Positions 43,428-52,296 are shown, counted from the stretch's first letter. The stretch is 64,000 nt of DNA from Paraburkholderia nodosa (GCF_001718195.1 NZ_MCNV01000002.1:434001-498000), one strand, 5' to 3'. The notes: generated from the letters alone by a model not told the origin. Numbers and translations: made by a program.

Positions 43428-45776
43428 ATGTCGTGGCTCATGCCGTTACAGGCTTATGAATTGAAGCTGGCGCCCCATCCGGCGCCGTTCTCGATAGTGA
43501 AGTTCGCGGGCCATGACCGGCTCAGCCAGCTCTACGAGTACGAGATTGAATTCACAAGCCCGATAGCGGGTATTCCGATGGATCAGGTACTCGGGCGTCC
43601 AGCCCGGTTCATCATCGATCCGGTCGACCCGAACATGGGCCACCTGCAACGCATGTTTGGCGAGAACGCTGAAAAGTTCAGCAAGAAGCCGCCCGCACAG
43701 GCCGTCCACGGCATCATCACGAAGTTCGATGAGCACGAGACCTCCGCCGACGAGACGCGCTACCGCGTCAGGCTCGAGCCTGCGATGGCGGACCTGAACC
43801 GTGGCAGGACAAGCCGGCTGTTCCAGAAGCAGTCGGTCGAAGAGATCATTACCGACACGCTGCGGCACTACGGTTACCGGGCCGGTGTCGATTTCAGGTT
43901 CAACCTGCGCGGTACATACAAGCGGCACGAGTACATCACCCAGTACCACGAGACGACGTTCGCGTTTATCCAGCGCATCTGTGCGGAAGAAGGCATCTGG
44001 TTTCGGTGGGAGCAGAAAAAGGATTACGCGGTGATGGTGTTCGGCGACGATCTGGATGCGTACGCGCGCAAGCAGCGTACGGTGCCGCATCGTCGTGATT
44101 CGGGCCTCGAGAGCGTGGGTGCCGACTCGATCAAGTCGCTGCGGCGGCGTACCCGGCGCGTGCCACAATCCGTGCGCCTGCACGACTACAACCATCGCCA
44201 GGCCGACGTCTCGCTGCTGGTCGAGGAGAACACGGCGCGTGGCGACAAGACCACCAACGCCGTCGACTATCACTGGGGCGAGCACTACGAGACGCCGGAG
44301 GAAGGCCGGCGCATTGCCCGTCTGCGGCACGAGGCTCACCTCGCGGGTCAGGTGACGTTCATCGGCACCGGCAATCCGTTCTGGCTGGAAGCCGGGGAGG
44401 TCGTGCTGGTCGACCCGGTTCAGGTCGATGCGAAACACGGGATCTTCATCACGTCGGTACGCTCGCACGGTGGGCGCAACAAGTCGTACCGCGTGACGTT
44501 CGAGGGGATTCCTTCGGATCGGGTCTGGCGAACATCCATGGACACGATCCCGAAACCGGAAATCAAGGGCATTCTGCCGGCCCGGATTACGTCACCCGGA
44601 AACTACAAATATGCCTATCTGACGGAAGAAGGCTGGTACGTCATCAAGCTGCCGTTCGATCTCGATGAGTGGAGCCCGGGTGGCACGAGCCGGCCGGTGC
44701 GCTTTGCCAAGCCCTACAGCGGCGACAACTACGGTCACCACTTCCCGTTGATCGATTCCGCGGAGGTCGCGCTCGAATTTACGGCCGCGGATCCAAACCG
44801 GCCCATCATCATCGGAGCGCTGCATGACAGCCTGCATCCGGATCTCGTCAACAATCTCAACAATACGCGCAATCTCATTCGCACGGCTGCGCAGAATGAG
44901 ATGCGCATGGAGGACAAGGAAGGCGTCGAGCATATTCACCTGACGACGCCGTTTCAGACTAGCGAGCTCAATCTTGGGCATATGGTCGACGGCAGTCGCA
45001 AGGAGCGGGGAAAAGGTGCGGAGTTGCGTACGGACGAGCACGTCGCTGTGCGAGGAGCTAAAGGCGTCCTGATCTCGGCGCACGCGCAACCTGCTGCCCA
45101 GGGCACGCAACTGGACATGCAACCCGCTCAGGCATTACTGGAGCAGGCCCTTCAGCAGATGCAGGCGCTCGGTCAGGCTGCGATCGCGGCGCAAGCGGTG
45201 GCAGCAGACTACGAGCGTCAGCGCGAGCTGCTCAATGGAACGCTCAGGGACCTGAAGAGCGCCGGCGTTCTTGTGAGCGCACCTGACGGGATGGGACTGG
45301 CTTCCGGGACGGATCTCCAGCTGAGTGCGGACAACCATCTGATTGCGACCGCTGGTGGGAACGCCGATATCGGCGTCTTGAAGCGCTTTACGGTCGCAGC
45401 CGGTGAGCTCGTGTCGATTTTCGCGCGCAAGTTTGGGCTGAAACTCTATGCCGCGCGCGGCAAAGTCGAGGTTCAGGCACAAAGCGATGAGATGCACCTG
45501 ACGTCGGACAAGGACATGTGGATGACCAGTGCCAATGGTCGGATCACAATTGAAGCGAAAAGCGAGCTTCTCCTCAAATGCGGCGGGTCCTATGTCCGGA
45601 TTTCGTCCGCAGGCATTGAAGATGGCACGCGGGGTAACCGGAAGATCAAATCGGCCGCCTTCAGCCGGCAGGGCCCAGCCAGCCTCGCTGGCGATCTGCC
45701 TGTGTTGCCCGTACCCGCTGAGACGGAATGCGCGCAGCGCGCGAGTCGCGCCGGTATGCCTTTCGCACGCATGTAA
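43428..45776 (+). CDS. vgrG: Type VI secretion spike protein VgrG
   Basis: A 782-residue VgrG. GGGAGG stands six bases before the ATG. The gp27/gp44-like part opens YELKLAPHPAPFSIVKFAGH with DRLSQLYEYEIEFTSPIAG; the gp5-like OB region holds YVIKLPFDLDEWSPGGTSRP and RFAKPYSGDNYGHHFPLIDS; the DUF2345-type C-terminus (GVLISAHAQPAAQGTQLDMQ onwards) forms the beta-helix tip. The trimer caps the Hcp tube and carries effectors. No catalytic extension is seen; the last 40 residues are unstructured. No tss structural genes lie in the window, so this is an orphan effector island. The DUF4123 adaptor follows immediately. Confidence 0.95.
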   Translation: MSWLMPLQAYELKLAPHPAPFSIVKFAGHDRLSQLYEYEIEFTSPIAGIPMDQVLGRPARFIIDPVDPNMGHLQRMFGENAEKFSKKPPAQAVHGIITKFDEHETSADETRYRVRLEPAMADLNRGRTSRLFQKQSVEEIITDTLRHYGYRAGVDFRFNLRGTYKRHEYITQYHETTFAFIQRICAEEGIWFRWEQKKDYAVMVFGDDLDAYARKQRTVPHRRDSGLESVGADSIKSLRRRTRRVPQSVRLHDYNHRQADVSLLVEENTARGDKTTNAVDYHWGEHYETPEEGRRIARLRHEAHLAGQVTFIGTGNPFWLEAGEVVLVDPVQVDAKHGIFITSVRSHGGRNKSYRVTFEGIPSDRVWRTSMDTIPKPEIKGILPARITSPGNYKYAYLTEEGWYVIKLPFDLDEWSPGGTSRPVRFAKPYSGDNYGHHFPLIDSAEVALEFTAADPNRPIIIGALHDSLHPDLVNNLNNTRNLIRTAAQNEMRMEDKEGVEHIHLTTPFQTSELNLGHMVDGSRKERGKGAELRTDEHVAVRGAKGVLISAHAQPAAQGTQLDMQPAQALLEQALQQMQALGQAAIAAQAVAADYERQRELLNGTLRDLKSAGVLVSAPDGMGLASGTDLQLSADNHLIATAGGNADIGVLKRFTVAAGELVSIFARKFGLKLYAARGKVEVQAQSDEMHLTSDKDMWMTSANGRITIEAKSELLLKCGGSYVRISSAGIEDGTRGNRKIKSAAFSRQGPASLAGDLPVLPVPAETECAQRASRAGMPFARM

Positions 45777-45801
45777 TTCTGTTGCCACCGACTGATCCGG
45801 T

Positions 45802-47136
45802 ATGCCACTTACAGAAATTGAACCTGTGCTGGAACGTTTTCGAACCCAGTACGCCGCGTACAAAGCGATTCATCCGCGTCTGCAACTTTATGCGCTGATC
45901 GATTTCGCCTCGATGTCTGATGACAGGCCGTATGCCTTGTCCGACGTCATTGAGACGATGCCGCGCGTATCGCTGTACGCTAACACCGGTCTCGACAACC
46001 TGTCGGAGACGGGGCCCGTGCTGGTTTTATGTCCCGAGCCGCAAGGCGTTGAACCGTTGCGCCTGATCCGCGTGCTTCTGGGGCTGGCCAGACGCGATAG
46101 CCGGCTCGTGTCGTGGTTGTGGGTCACGCATGAGGTTGAACCACTCGTCGACCACCTGCAGACGCTGCTGCACGCACGGCTTGAATCGGACGACCAGGAA
46201 TCGTGGTTCTTCTTTCATCAGCCGTCTTACCTGCCGGTTCTGTATCGGACGCTGCCTGACGACATCCGGCGGTACATGTTTGGCCCGTGCGTCGCATGGT
46301 GGTGTCTGGATTTCCATGGCGTACTGGTCGAACTGCCCGGCGAGAATCTGCCGATCCCCACGGCGTGGGACGTTTTCCCCATCTCAGAAAATGTGGAAGA
46401 GAAAATTTACCGCGTTGGCGCTCCCGCTCAGGTGCTGGCATGGCTTAAACGCGCCCGTCCCGACGTGCTCGACAACTCGCTTGACGCCAATGAGCAATTT
46501 CAGCGGATCACGCCTCTCGTTGAACGTGCATTCGAGTATGGCCTGACCGGCAAGGTCGATCAGGGTGTGTACGCCGCATCGGGCCTGTTGTATGGACGAC
46601 AGTACGATGAGCATCCTGCGCTGCAGGCTGTCCTCACGCGCTTTCCGGACGGCGGGCAAACGCTGATCGATGCCTACATGGCAGTGGGCCAAACGGTTTG
46701 GCGGGAGGTGGCGGAGTCCGCCCGCCTGCGTGCCGCGGAAGTCGCAGCACAGGATTACCACACAGAAATTATGGGGCGCGGTTACACGTTCGTGCGCGTC
46801 CAAATCTTGAACGACACCGATATCCCCAGGCGAAAGATCGAACTGCTGTCATCCAGTGAAAGCTATCCGTGCAGCGCGATGCTGGGCGACGTTGACGATA
46901 GAGGGTTTGAGGCTGCGGCAATTGAAATCGCATCCGCGCGGGTGCCGGTTCCGGGCACCCCTGTCACTGTGAAGTGGATCGGGCCAACGGGAGCGTCATC
47001 GGATGAGGTTGTGGTGACTGGGGAGCTGCCCCGTGCCGATGGAGAAGGGACAGCGGTCGTGAGGTTTGCGCGCAACTGGCGAATCTACGTGAGCATGCAT
47101 GCTGATGAACCGAAGGGGGCCGCTTGGCAGTGGTGA
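45802..47136 (+). CDS. DUF4123-domain type VI effector adaptor (Tap/Tec)
   Basis: A 444-residue cytosolic protein. The DUF4123 domain covers roughly residues 25-165: YALIDFASMSDDRPYALSDV, then GPVLVLCPEPQGVEPLRLIR, LVSWLWVTHEVEPLVDHLQT and SWFFFHQPSYLPVLYRTLPD. Such proteins load one effector onto the matching VgrG and are not secreted. The C-terminal 200 residues are effector-specific and differ between adaptors. It sits between vgrG (25-base gap) and the lipase/immunity array, so the DUF2235 lipase is the expected cargo. Confidence 0.9.
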   Translation: MPLTEIEPVLERFRTQYAAYKAIHPRLQLYALIDFASMSDDRPYALSDVIETMPRVSLYANTGLDNLSETGPVLVLCPEPQGVEPLRLIRVLLGLARRDSRLVSWLWVTHEVEPLVDHLQTLLHARLESDDQESWFFFHQPSYLPVLYRTLPDDIRRYMFGPCVAWWCLDFHGVLVELPGENLPIPTAWDVFPISENVEEKIYRVGAPAQVLAWLKRARPDVLDNSLDANEQFQRITPLVERAFEYGLTGKVDQGVYAASGLLYGRQYDEHPALQAVLTRFPDGGQTLIDAYMAVGQTVWREVAESARLRAAEVAAQDYHTEIMGRGYTFVRVQILNDTDIPRRKIELLSSSESYPCSAMLGDVDDRGFEAAAIEIASARVPVPGTPVTVKWIGPTGASSDEVVVTGELPRADGEGTAVVRFARNWRIYVSMHADEPKGAAWQW

Positions 47137-47207
47137 AGAAGCTCCAACGTCAAGTACGACGTCGAGCGGAAACACGTCTGCGACGTTAGATAAAGATAGA
47201 GCGAAAT

Positions 47208-47339
47208 TTGAAAGGAACATTTCGACTTTTGGTCATTTTTCTTATGGCTACATCACTCACAGGATGCATGTCTACTGCATTCACAATCTGGTGCGAGAAG
47301 CAGCGCATGTCTGACCCCGACTTCAATTGTTGGAAGTAG
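47208..47339 (+). CDS. 43-residue lipoprotein
   Basis: From a TTG start the frame reads LKGTFRLLVIFLMATSLTGC, a complete lipoprotein signal with lipobox LTGC, and then a 23-residue mature part with two more cysteines (IWCEKQRMSDPDFNCWK). It is too short for usual callers and the ribosome site is weak. ATG 47244 is an alternative but would cut the signal. It may be a small immunity-like or remnant lipoprotein of the type VI island. Confidence 0.45.
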   Translation: MKGTFRLLVIFLMATSLTGCMSTAFTIWCEKQRMSDPDFNCWK

Positions 47340-47411
47340 TAGCCGAAGATTGATGAAGAAGGTCTCTTAACGGTATGTGGCGGTAGTCATCGAACAAAGG
47401 GAACACGAGCA

Positions 47412-47921
47412 ATGAGACAGCTGATAGGTGGATTTCTCGTCGTGACGTTGAGCATACTCGCCGGCTGCGCCATCGGTCACCCGAGTGGCTACGTCGATGC
47501 GTCGGCATGGAGTACTAACTATACAGAGGACTATATCCACGACTTCTGGATTCAAACGGCTTCGGGGAAAGACACCGGAATGGGAGGTATTCAGGTTTCG
47601 GAGTTTTCGCGAGGCGGCAAAGGTGGACGTGAATGCTGCTCGCTGATCCCTGGTGTGGGGCAGATGATCAAGGTGGTGTGGCGCGTCGGCGGGCGCCAAG
47701 AAGACAGGTCAGCGTGGAAGACATACAGTCGCGACATCGTGGTGAAAGGAAGGATGCCCACGGATACGCGAGACCAAAGCGTACTACTTGTACGCTTCTT
47801 TCCCAATCATGAAGTCGAGGCGGAGGTCCTTCCCGGGGATGGTGATTTCGGACCTTCGAACCCTCGCATGGACAGACTCTTTTTCGTCGGGCCGCGTGTA
47901 ATGCGCCACATTGGGGAATAA
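47412..47921 (+). CDS. DUF3304 lipoprotein, copy 1 (predicted Tle1 immunity protein)
   Basis: A 169-residue lipoprotein: signal MRQLIGGFLVVTLSILAGC with the lipobox Cys at residue 19. The mature DUF3304 domain carries SGYVDASAWSTNYTEDYIHD, GGKGGRECCSLIPGVGQMIK and VVWRVGG, and ends RVMRHIGE. DUF3304 proteins neighbouring DUF2235 lipases act in the periplasm as immunity proteins. This is the first of five copies and is the most divergent in its C-terminal half (DTRDQSVLLVRFFPNHEVEA). A 5' effector-gene fragment follows six bases later. Confidence 0.87.
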   Translation: MRQLIGGFLVVTLSILAGCAIGHPSGYVDASAWSTNYTEDYIHDFWIQTASGKDTGMGGIQVSEFSRGGKGGRECCSLIPGVGQMIKVVWRVGGRQEDRSAWKTYSRDIVVKGRMPTDTRDQSVLLVRFFPNHEVEAEVLPGDGDFGPSNPRMDRLFFVGPRVMRHIGE

Positions 47922-47926
47922 CGGCA

Positions 47927-48103
47927 ATGCAGGACTGGATAACCGACAATCCGATGCATTTTTTTAAGTCGTTGAAGACCGCCACGCAGCTGCATGCGGA
48001 AGAATTCATGACCTGCACCACGTGCGAGAAGCAGCCGTGGTTCAGTTTTTTCTTCGATGGCGCGGGAAATAATCGAGATCTTGACTTGCCGCTGAGAAAG
48101 TAA
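47927..48103 (+). pseudogene. 5' fragment 1 of the DUF2235 effector gene
   Basis: Encodes 58 residues, MQDWITDNPMHFFKSLKTAT to FFFDGAGNNRDLDLPLRK. It matches residues 1-56 of the intact lipase at 50757 through FFFDG and then diverges and stops before the Ser nucleophile. No lipase activity is possible. It is the end of duplication unit 1. Confidence 0.8.
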
Positions 48104-48187
48104 TCCTTGGAAGTTGTCGCGAGTCAATAGAGAAGGCGTTACGACAGCGTGGTGGCAGTAGTCGATGCACCGAACGAAAGGTGAGCA

Positions 48188-48694
48188 ATGAGACGCGTGA
48201 TATGTGGATTCTTCGTACCGTTGTTGATCATGCTGACCGGGTGCGCCGTCGGTCAGTCGAGTGGCTACGTCGATGCGTCGGTGTGGGGAGCGAACTATAC
48301 CGAAGACTATATCCATGAATTCTGGATTCAAACGGCTTCGGGGAAAGACACCGGAGTGGGAGGGGTTCAGTTGGCGGAATTTTCGCGAGGTGGGAAGTCT
48401 GGAAGCATCTGTTGCTCACTAATGCCGGGCGTCGGCCAGTCGATCAAGGTAGTGTGGAGCGTAGGTGGGCGTCAAGAAACCAGGGCCGAGTGGAAGACAT
48501 ACAGCCGGGATATCGTGGTGAAGGGGGAAGTATCAAAAGATTCAAGCCGTCACAGTTATTTGATTGTGAGATTTTTTCCGAAGCATGAAATTGAAGCGGA
48601 GTTTGTTCCTGGCGATGATCCCCGTGGCGCACGAAACCCAAGGGTTGACCGGCTATTTTTAGGCCAACGGGTGATGCGCCATATAGGAGAATAA
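48188..48694 (+). CDS. DUF3304 lipoprotein, copy 2 (predicted immunity)
   Basis: A 168-residue lipoprotein; signal MRRVICGFFVPLLIMLTGC. The first two thirds (YTEDYIHEFWIQTASGKDTG, GGVQLAEFSRGGKSGSICCS) are almost identical to copy 5, while the C-terminal part (KGEVSKDSSRHSYLIVRFFP) is its own. It is intact and has AAAGGTGAG before the start. Differing C-termini suggest it neutralises a variant lipase no longer encoded here. Confidence 0.86.
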   Translation: MRRVICGFFVPLLIMLTGCAVGQSSGYVDASVWGANYTEDYIHEFWIQTASGKDTGVGGVQLAEFSRGGKSGSICCSLMPGVGQSIKVVWSVGGRQETRAEWKTYSRDIVVKGEVSKDSSRHSYLIVRFFPKHEIEAEFVPGDDPRGARNPRVDRLFLGQRVMRHIGE

Positions 48695-48696
48695 GA

Positions 48697-48813
48697 ATGC
48701 AGGACTGGATAACCGCCAACTCAATGCACTTTTTGCGGTCGATGAAGACTGCCACGCAGCAGCATGCAAAAGAATCCATGACCTGCACCTCGTGCGAGCT
48801 GCTACCGTGGTAA
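48697..48813 (+). pseudogene. 5' fragment 2 of the DUF2235 effector gene
   Basis: Encodes 38 residues, MQDWITANSMHFLRSMKTAT to CTSCELLPW, then TAA. It matches the first 40 residues of the lipase and ends inside the sequence that reads EQQPW in the intact gene. It begins two bases after copy 2, as in the other units. Confidence 0.78.
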
Positions 48814-48841
48814 CGGAAATCGAAAAAAAGAGAGGCAGACA

Positions 48842-49348
48842 ATGAGATGGATGGTAGGCGCGTTCCTGGTGATGATATTTGGCGCGGTCGGGTGCGCCCT
48901 TGGCCAGTCAGGCGGATATGTCGATGCATCGGCATGGAGTGCGAACTACACCGAGGACTATATTCCTGAGTTCCACCTTGAAACCACGTCCGGAAAGAAT
49001 CCGCTGCTGAGTGGTATTCAGGTCAAGGAATTCTCTAGGGGGGGAACGGGATCTTCCGAATGCTGCTCGCGAATTCCAGGCGTCGGGAAAACGATCAGGG
49101 TGGTGTGGCGCGTTGGGGGGCGACAAGAAACCAGGTCAGAGTGGAAGACGTACATCAAGGACGTATCAATCGCGGGCGCGACGTCGATCGAACCTGACGC
49201 GATGAATTTTTTGATTGTACGTTTCTTTCCCGGCCACAATATCGAGGCCGAATTCGTTTCTGAATCAGCAGAGCCCGATGGCAAGCCAAGTCCCCGAGTG
49301 GATCAATTGTTTTATGGGCGTCGAGTCATGCGACAAATGGGAGAATGA
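48842..49348 (+). CDS. DUF3304 lipoprotein, copy 3 (predicted immunity)
   Basis: A 168-residue lipoprotein; signal MRWMVGAFLVMIFGAVGC. It has its own N-terminal variant (YTEDYIPEFHLETTSGKNPL) and the C-terminal block MNFLIVRFFPGHNIEAEFVS followed by ESAEPDGKPSPRVDQLFYGR, shared with copy 5. It is intact. AGAGG precedes the start. The stop overlaps effector fragment 3 by ATGA, the same junction as in the functional unit 5. Confidence 0.86.
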   Translation: MRWMVGAFLVMIFGAVGCALGQSGGYVDASAWSANYTEDYIPEFHLETTSGKNPLLSGIQVKEFSRGGTGSSECCSRIPGVGKTIRVVWRVGGRQETRSEWKTYIKDVSIAGATSIEPDAMNFLIVRFFPGHNIEAEFVSESAEPDGKPSPRVDQLFYGRRVMRQMGE

Positions 49349-49452
49349 AAGTGCAGGACTGGATAACCGACAACCCGATGCACTTCTTGCGGTCGATGAA
49401 GACTGCCACGCAGCAGCATGCAGAAGAATCTATGATCTGCACCTCGTGCTAG
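49345..49452 (+). pseudogene. 5' fragment 3 of the DUF2235 effector gene
   Basis: Encodes 35 residues, MKVQDWITDNPMHFLRSMKT to ESMICTSC, then TAG. The start codon overlaps the copy 3 stop exactly as in the intact copy 5/lipase pair, showing the ancestral junction. Confidence 0.78.
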
Positions 49453-49495
49453 CTGCTACCGTGGTAACCGAAATCGAAAAAAAGCGAGGCAGACA

Positions 49496-50001
49496 ATGAG
49501 ATGGATGGTACGCGCGTTCCTGGTGATGGTATTTGGCGCGGGCGGGTGCGCCCTTAGCCAGTCAGGCGGATATGTCGATGCATCGGCATGGAGTGCGAAC
49601 TACACCGAGGACTATATTCCTGAGTTCCACCTTGAAACAACGTCCGGAAAGAATCCGCTGCTGAGTGGTATTCAGGTCAAGGAATTCTCTAGGGGGGGAC
49701 GGGATCTTCCGAATGCTGTTCGCGAATTCCAGGCGTCGGGAAAACGATCAGGGTGGTGTGGCGCATTGGAGGGCGGCAAGAAACCAGGTCAGAGTGGAAG
49801 ACGTATAGCAGGGACGTCGTGGTCACTGGCGCGATGCCAACGAAGAAAGATTCCTACAACATCTTGATGGTCTGATTCTTTCTCGACCATGACGTAGAAG
49901 CAGAGTTAATACCGGACCGAGGGGAATCGGGCGGTTCGGCAAGTCCTCGCGTCGACAAACTGTTTTCGGGGCAGCGCGTGATGCGCCACATAGGAGAATA
50001 A
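49496..50001 (+). pseudogene. DUF3304 lipoprotein, copy 4, inactivated
   Basis: Starts like copy 3 (signal MRWMVRAFLVMVFGAGGC) and is nearly identical to it for 190 bases. At about 49,699 one A after a run of seven Gs is missing, so the frame turns to GGRDLPNAVREF and ends at 49867. In the restored frame, a TGA at 49873 replaces the Arg codon of the VRFF motif. Two independent lesions mean it is dead. The 3' end keeps RVMRHIGE as in copies 1 and 2, so it is itself a hybrid. Confidence 0.85.
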
Positions 50002-50003
50002 CG

Positions 50004-50225
50004 ATGCAGGACTGGATAACTGACAATCCGATGCACTTTTTGCAGTCGATGAAAACCGCCACGCAGCTGCATGCGGAAGAATTCATGACCTGCACCACGT
50101 GCGAGCAGCAGCCGTGGTTCAGTTTTTTCTTCGATGGCACGGGAAATAATCGAGATCTTGTCTTGCCGCTGAGAAAGTTGTCGCGAGTCAATAGAGAAGG
50201 CGTTACGACGGCGTGGTGGCGGTAG
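50004..50225 (+). pseudogene. 5' fragment 4 of the DUF2235 effector gene
   Basis: Encodes 73 residues, MQDWITDNPMHFLQSMKTAT to FFFDGTGNNRDLVLPLRKLS, then RVNREGVTTAWWR. It is very close to fragment 1, including the following non-coding bases, and lacks all lipase motifs after FFFDG. Confidence 0.8.
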
Positions 50226-50250
50226 ACGATGACCGAACGAAGGGTGAGCA

Positions 50251-50760
50251 ATGAGACGCGTGATATGTGGGTTCTTCATAGTGTTGTTGAGCACGATGAC
50301 TGGGTGCGCCGTCGTTCAGCCAAGTGGCTACGTCGATGCGTCGGCGTGGGGAGCGAACTATACCGAAGACTACATCCATGAATTCTGGATTCAAACGGCT
50401 TCGGGGAAAGACACCGGAGTGGGAGGGGTTCAGTTGGCGGAATTTTCGCGAGGTGGGAAGTCTGGAAGCATCTGTTGCTCACTAATGCCGGGCGTCGGCC
50501 AGTCGATCAAGGTAGTGTGGCGCGTAGGGGGGCGGCAAGAAACCAGGTCAGAGTGGAAGACGTACAGCAAAGACGTGGCAGTCGCGGGTGCGACGTCGAG
50601 CGCGCCTGACGCGATGAATTTTTTGATTGTACGTTTCTTTCCCGGCCACAATATCGAGGCCGAATTCGTTTCTGAATCAGCAGAGTACGATGGCAAGCCA
50701 AGTCCCCGAGTAGATCAATTGTTTTATGGGCGCCGAGTCATGCGACAAATGGGAGAATGA
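50251..50760 (+). CDS. DUF3304 lipoprotein, copy 5, cognate immunity of the intact lipase (mosaic)
   Basis: A 169-residue lipoprotein; signal MRRVICGFFIVLLSTMTGC. Residues up to VVWRVGGRQETRSEWKTY follow copy 2; from DAMNFLIVRFFPGHNIEAEF to the end they follow copy 3, so the gene is a recombinant of the two. Its stop overlaps the start of the intact lipase gene (ATGA), which makes it the direct partner. In the periplasm it should bind and block the lipase to protect the producer and its kin. Confidence 0.88.
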   Translation: MRRVICGFFIVLLSTMTGCAVVQPSGYVDASAWGANYTEDYIHEFWIQTASGKDTGVGGVQLAEFSRGGKSGSICCSLMPGVGQSIKVVWRVGGRQETRSEWKTYSKDVAVAGATSSAPDAMNFLIVRFFPGHNIEAEFVSESAEYDGKPSPRVDQLFYGRRVMRQMGE

Positions 50761-52271
50761 AAGTGCAGGACTGGATAACCGACAACCCGATGCACTTCTT
50801 GCGGTCGATGAAGACTGCCACGCAGCAGCATGCGGAAGAGTTCATGACCTGCACCATGTGCGAGCAGCAGCCATGGTTCAGCTTCTTCTTCGACGGTACC
50901 GAAAACAATCTCAAGAATGATCTACCACGAAAGCAGTTGTCAAATGTCGCACGCCTGTACTTGGGGCACGTTGCTGACGAGAGGCCGCTGATCGTTCCGC
51001 TCTACTATCAGGGCGTCGGTACGCCGCTGGACGCAAGCAATCCTGGCTGGTGGGAAAAGATCCGCGATAGCGAGATTATGGGTGGTGGCGTTGGACTGGG
51101 TAGCGACGTTCGCTTAGCAAAAGCCGAGGGTGAGCTAAACCTCGCCCTTCGCCGAAACCACAAAGTTAGTCGCATCGATGTCGCGGTGTTCGGATTCTCG
51201 CGCGGTGCCACACTCGCCCGGGCGTTCGTGAACCGGCTGCTGAAGAAGTGCACGCTGAAAGACGGCGTGCCGCACTGGCCGTGTCCGACGGCGGTGGACG
51301 GCCAGTCGGCACCGCTGCACGTCCGCTTTCTCGGTGTGTTCGATACGGTCGAGTCGGTCGGGCTGCCAGCCCATAACCTTTCCGACATGCGCATGATGGT
51401 GCCCGAGCAGGTGGAGCGATGTGTGCACTTCGTCGCCGGCCATGAGTTGCGTGCCTGCTTTCCCGTGACGCCCGTGCGCGGCACGCAGGCATTCTACGAA
51501 GAAATCGTATTGCCGGGCGTGCATTCCGATGTGGGCGGCGGCTATCGGCCCGAGGAACAGGCCCGCTCCGACCTGCTCGCCCGCATAGCGCTGAACCGCA
51601 TGCGCCTTGAGGCAGCAATAAGCGGCGTGCCGTTCACCGCACCAAAGCTCGCCGAGAAGGACGTGTTCGCCCTTTTCGAATATGACGACGACGTCAAGGC
51701 GCTGTTCGATGAGTACATGGGCACCGTGAACACAAACGGGACTCTGGAGCAGCAGATCTTCGCGCACATGCGCCTCTACTATGGCTGGTTGAAGGTGCGG
51801 TTCAGCGAGCGGCCTTGCGACGTCTACAACGGGGTGTGCTCGGCCGATCCGGAGATCCAGGCCCAACTCGAGCGGATTCAGCAGTTCCACGAGCAAATGC
51901 AGATCGACGTGGACACGATGAACTGGCGGGCCTACCTGACGCAGCTGTGGAAGACAGATCGAGGCGAATACGATCGCGTGATCGAAGCGGCCGGTGGTGA
52001 TCGCCCTCACAACAAGCCGCTGTCCGACGAACAACTGGCTTACTGGAATGTGTGGCTGAACCCACCGACCCTGTCGCCCAACATGATCCGCTTCTTCGAT
52101 CAATACGTGCACGACTCGCGAGCCGGGTTCCTGCGCATCGACGGTAGCGGGTACCTCAAGCCACGGCAGATCATTGACGTTGAGGGGGCAAGCGTAGCGA
52201 CAGCCCAATCCGGGACAACGCAACCGTCCGGTTCGATGGCAGAACCCTCGCCAGAGGCTGCGACTGCTTGA
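50757..52271 (+). CDS. DUF2235 lipase, predicted type VI effector of the Tle1 family
   Basis: A 504-residue alpha/beta hydrolase. FFFDGTENN (residues 43-51) opens the DUF2235 fold; RIDVAVFGFSRGATLARAFV holds the nucleophile Ser148 in GFSRG; VLPGVHSDVGGGYRPEEQ after LPG carries the conserved His-Ser-Asp region. Tle1 enzymes are phospholipases A delivered by VgrG into the periplasm of rivals. It has no signal peptide, as expected for a type VI effector, and lies downstream of vgrG, a DUF4123 adaptor and its coupled immunity gene. The last 30 residues are Ser/Thr/Pro-rich. Confidence 0.9.
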   Translation: MKVQDWITDNPMHFLRSMKTATQQHAEEFMTCTMCEQQPWFSFFFDGTENNLKNDLPRKQLSNVARLYLGHVADERPLIVPLYYQGVGTPLDASNPGWWEKIRDSEIMGGGVGLGSDVRLAKAEGELNLALRRNHKVSRIDVAVFGFSRGATLARAFVNRLLKKCTLKDGVPHWPCPTAVDGQSAPLHVRFLGVFDTVESVGLPAHNLSDMRMMVPEQVERCVHFVAGHELRACFPVTPVRGTQAFYEEIVLPGVHSDVGGGYRPEEQARSDLLARIALNRMRLEAAISGVPFTAPKLAEKDVFALFEYDDDVKALFDEYMGTVNTNGTLEQQIFAHMRLYYGWLKVRFSERPCDVYNGVCSADPEIQAQLERIQQFHEQMQIDVDTMNWRAYLTQLWKTDRGEYDRVIEAAGGDRPHNKPLSDEQLAYWNVWLNPPTLSPNMIRFFDQYVHDSRAGFLRIDGSGYLKPRQIIDVEGASVATAQSGTTQPSGSMAEPSPEAATA

Positions 52272-52296
52272 TTGCGATTTCTGAAGGAAATCAGGT

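Larger units (their letters stand above)
47412..50930 (+). repeat. Five-unit tandem array of immunity gene plus 5' effector fragment
   Basis: Units begin at 47412, 48188, 48842, 49496 and 50251 and are 610-780 bases long. Each has a DUF3304 gene followed at once by the start of the DUF2235 gene; only unit 5 continues into a full effector. Units 3 and 4 are near-identical over their first 190 bases and in the bases just before the start; units 2 and 5 share their first 350 bases. The whole array is clearly AT-richer than its flanks. Confidence 0.85.
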
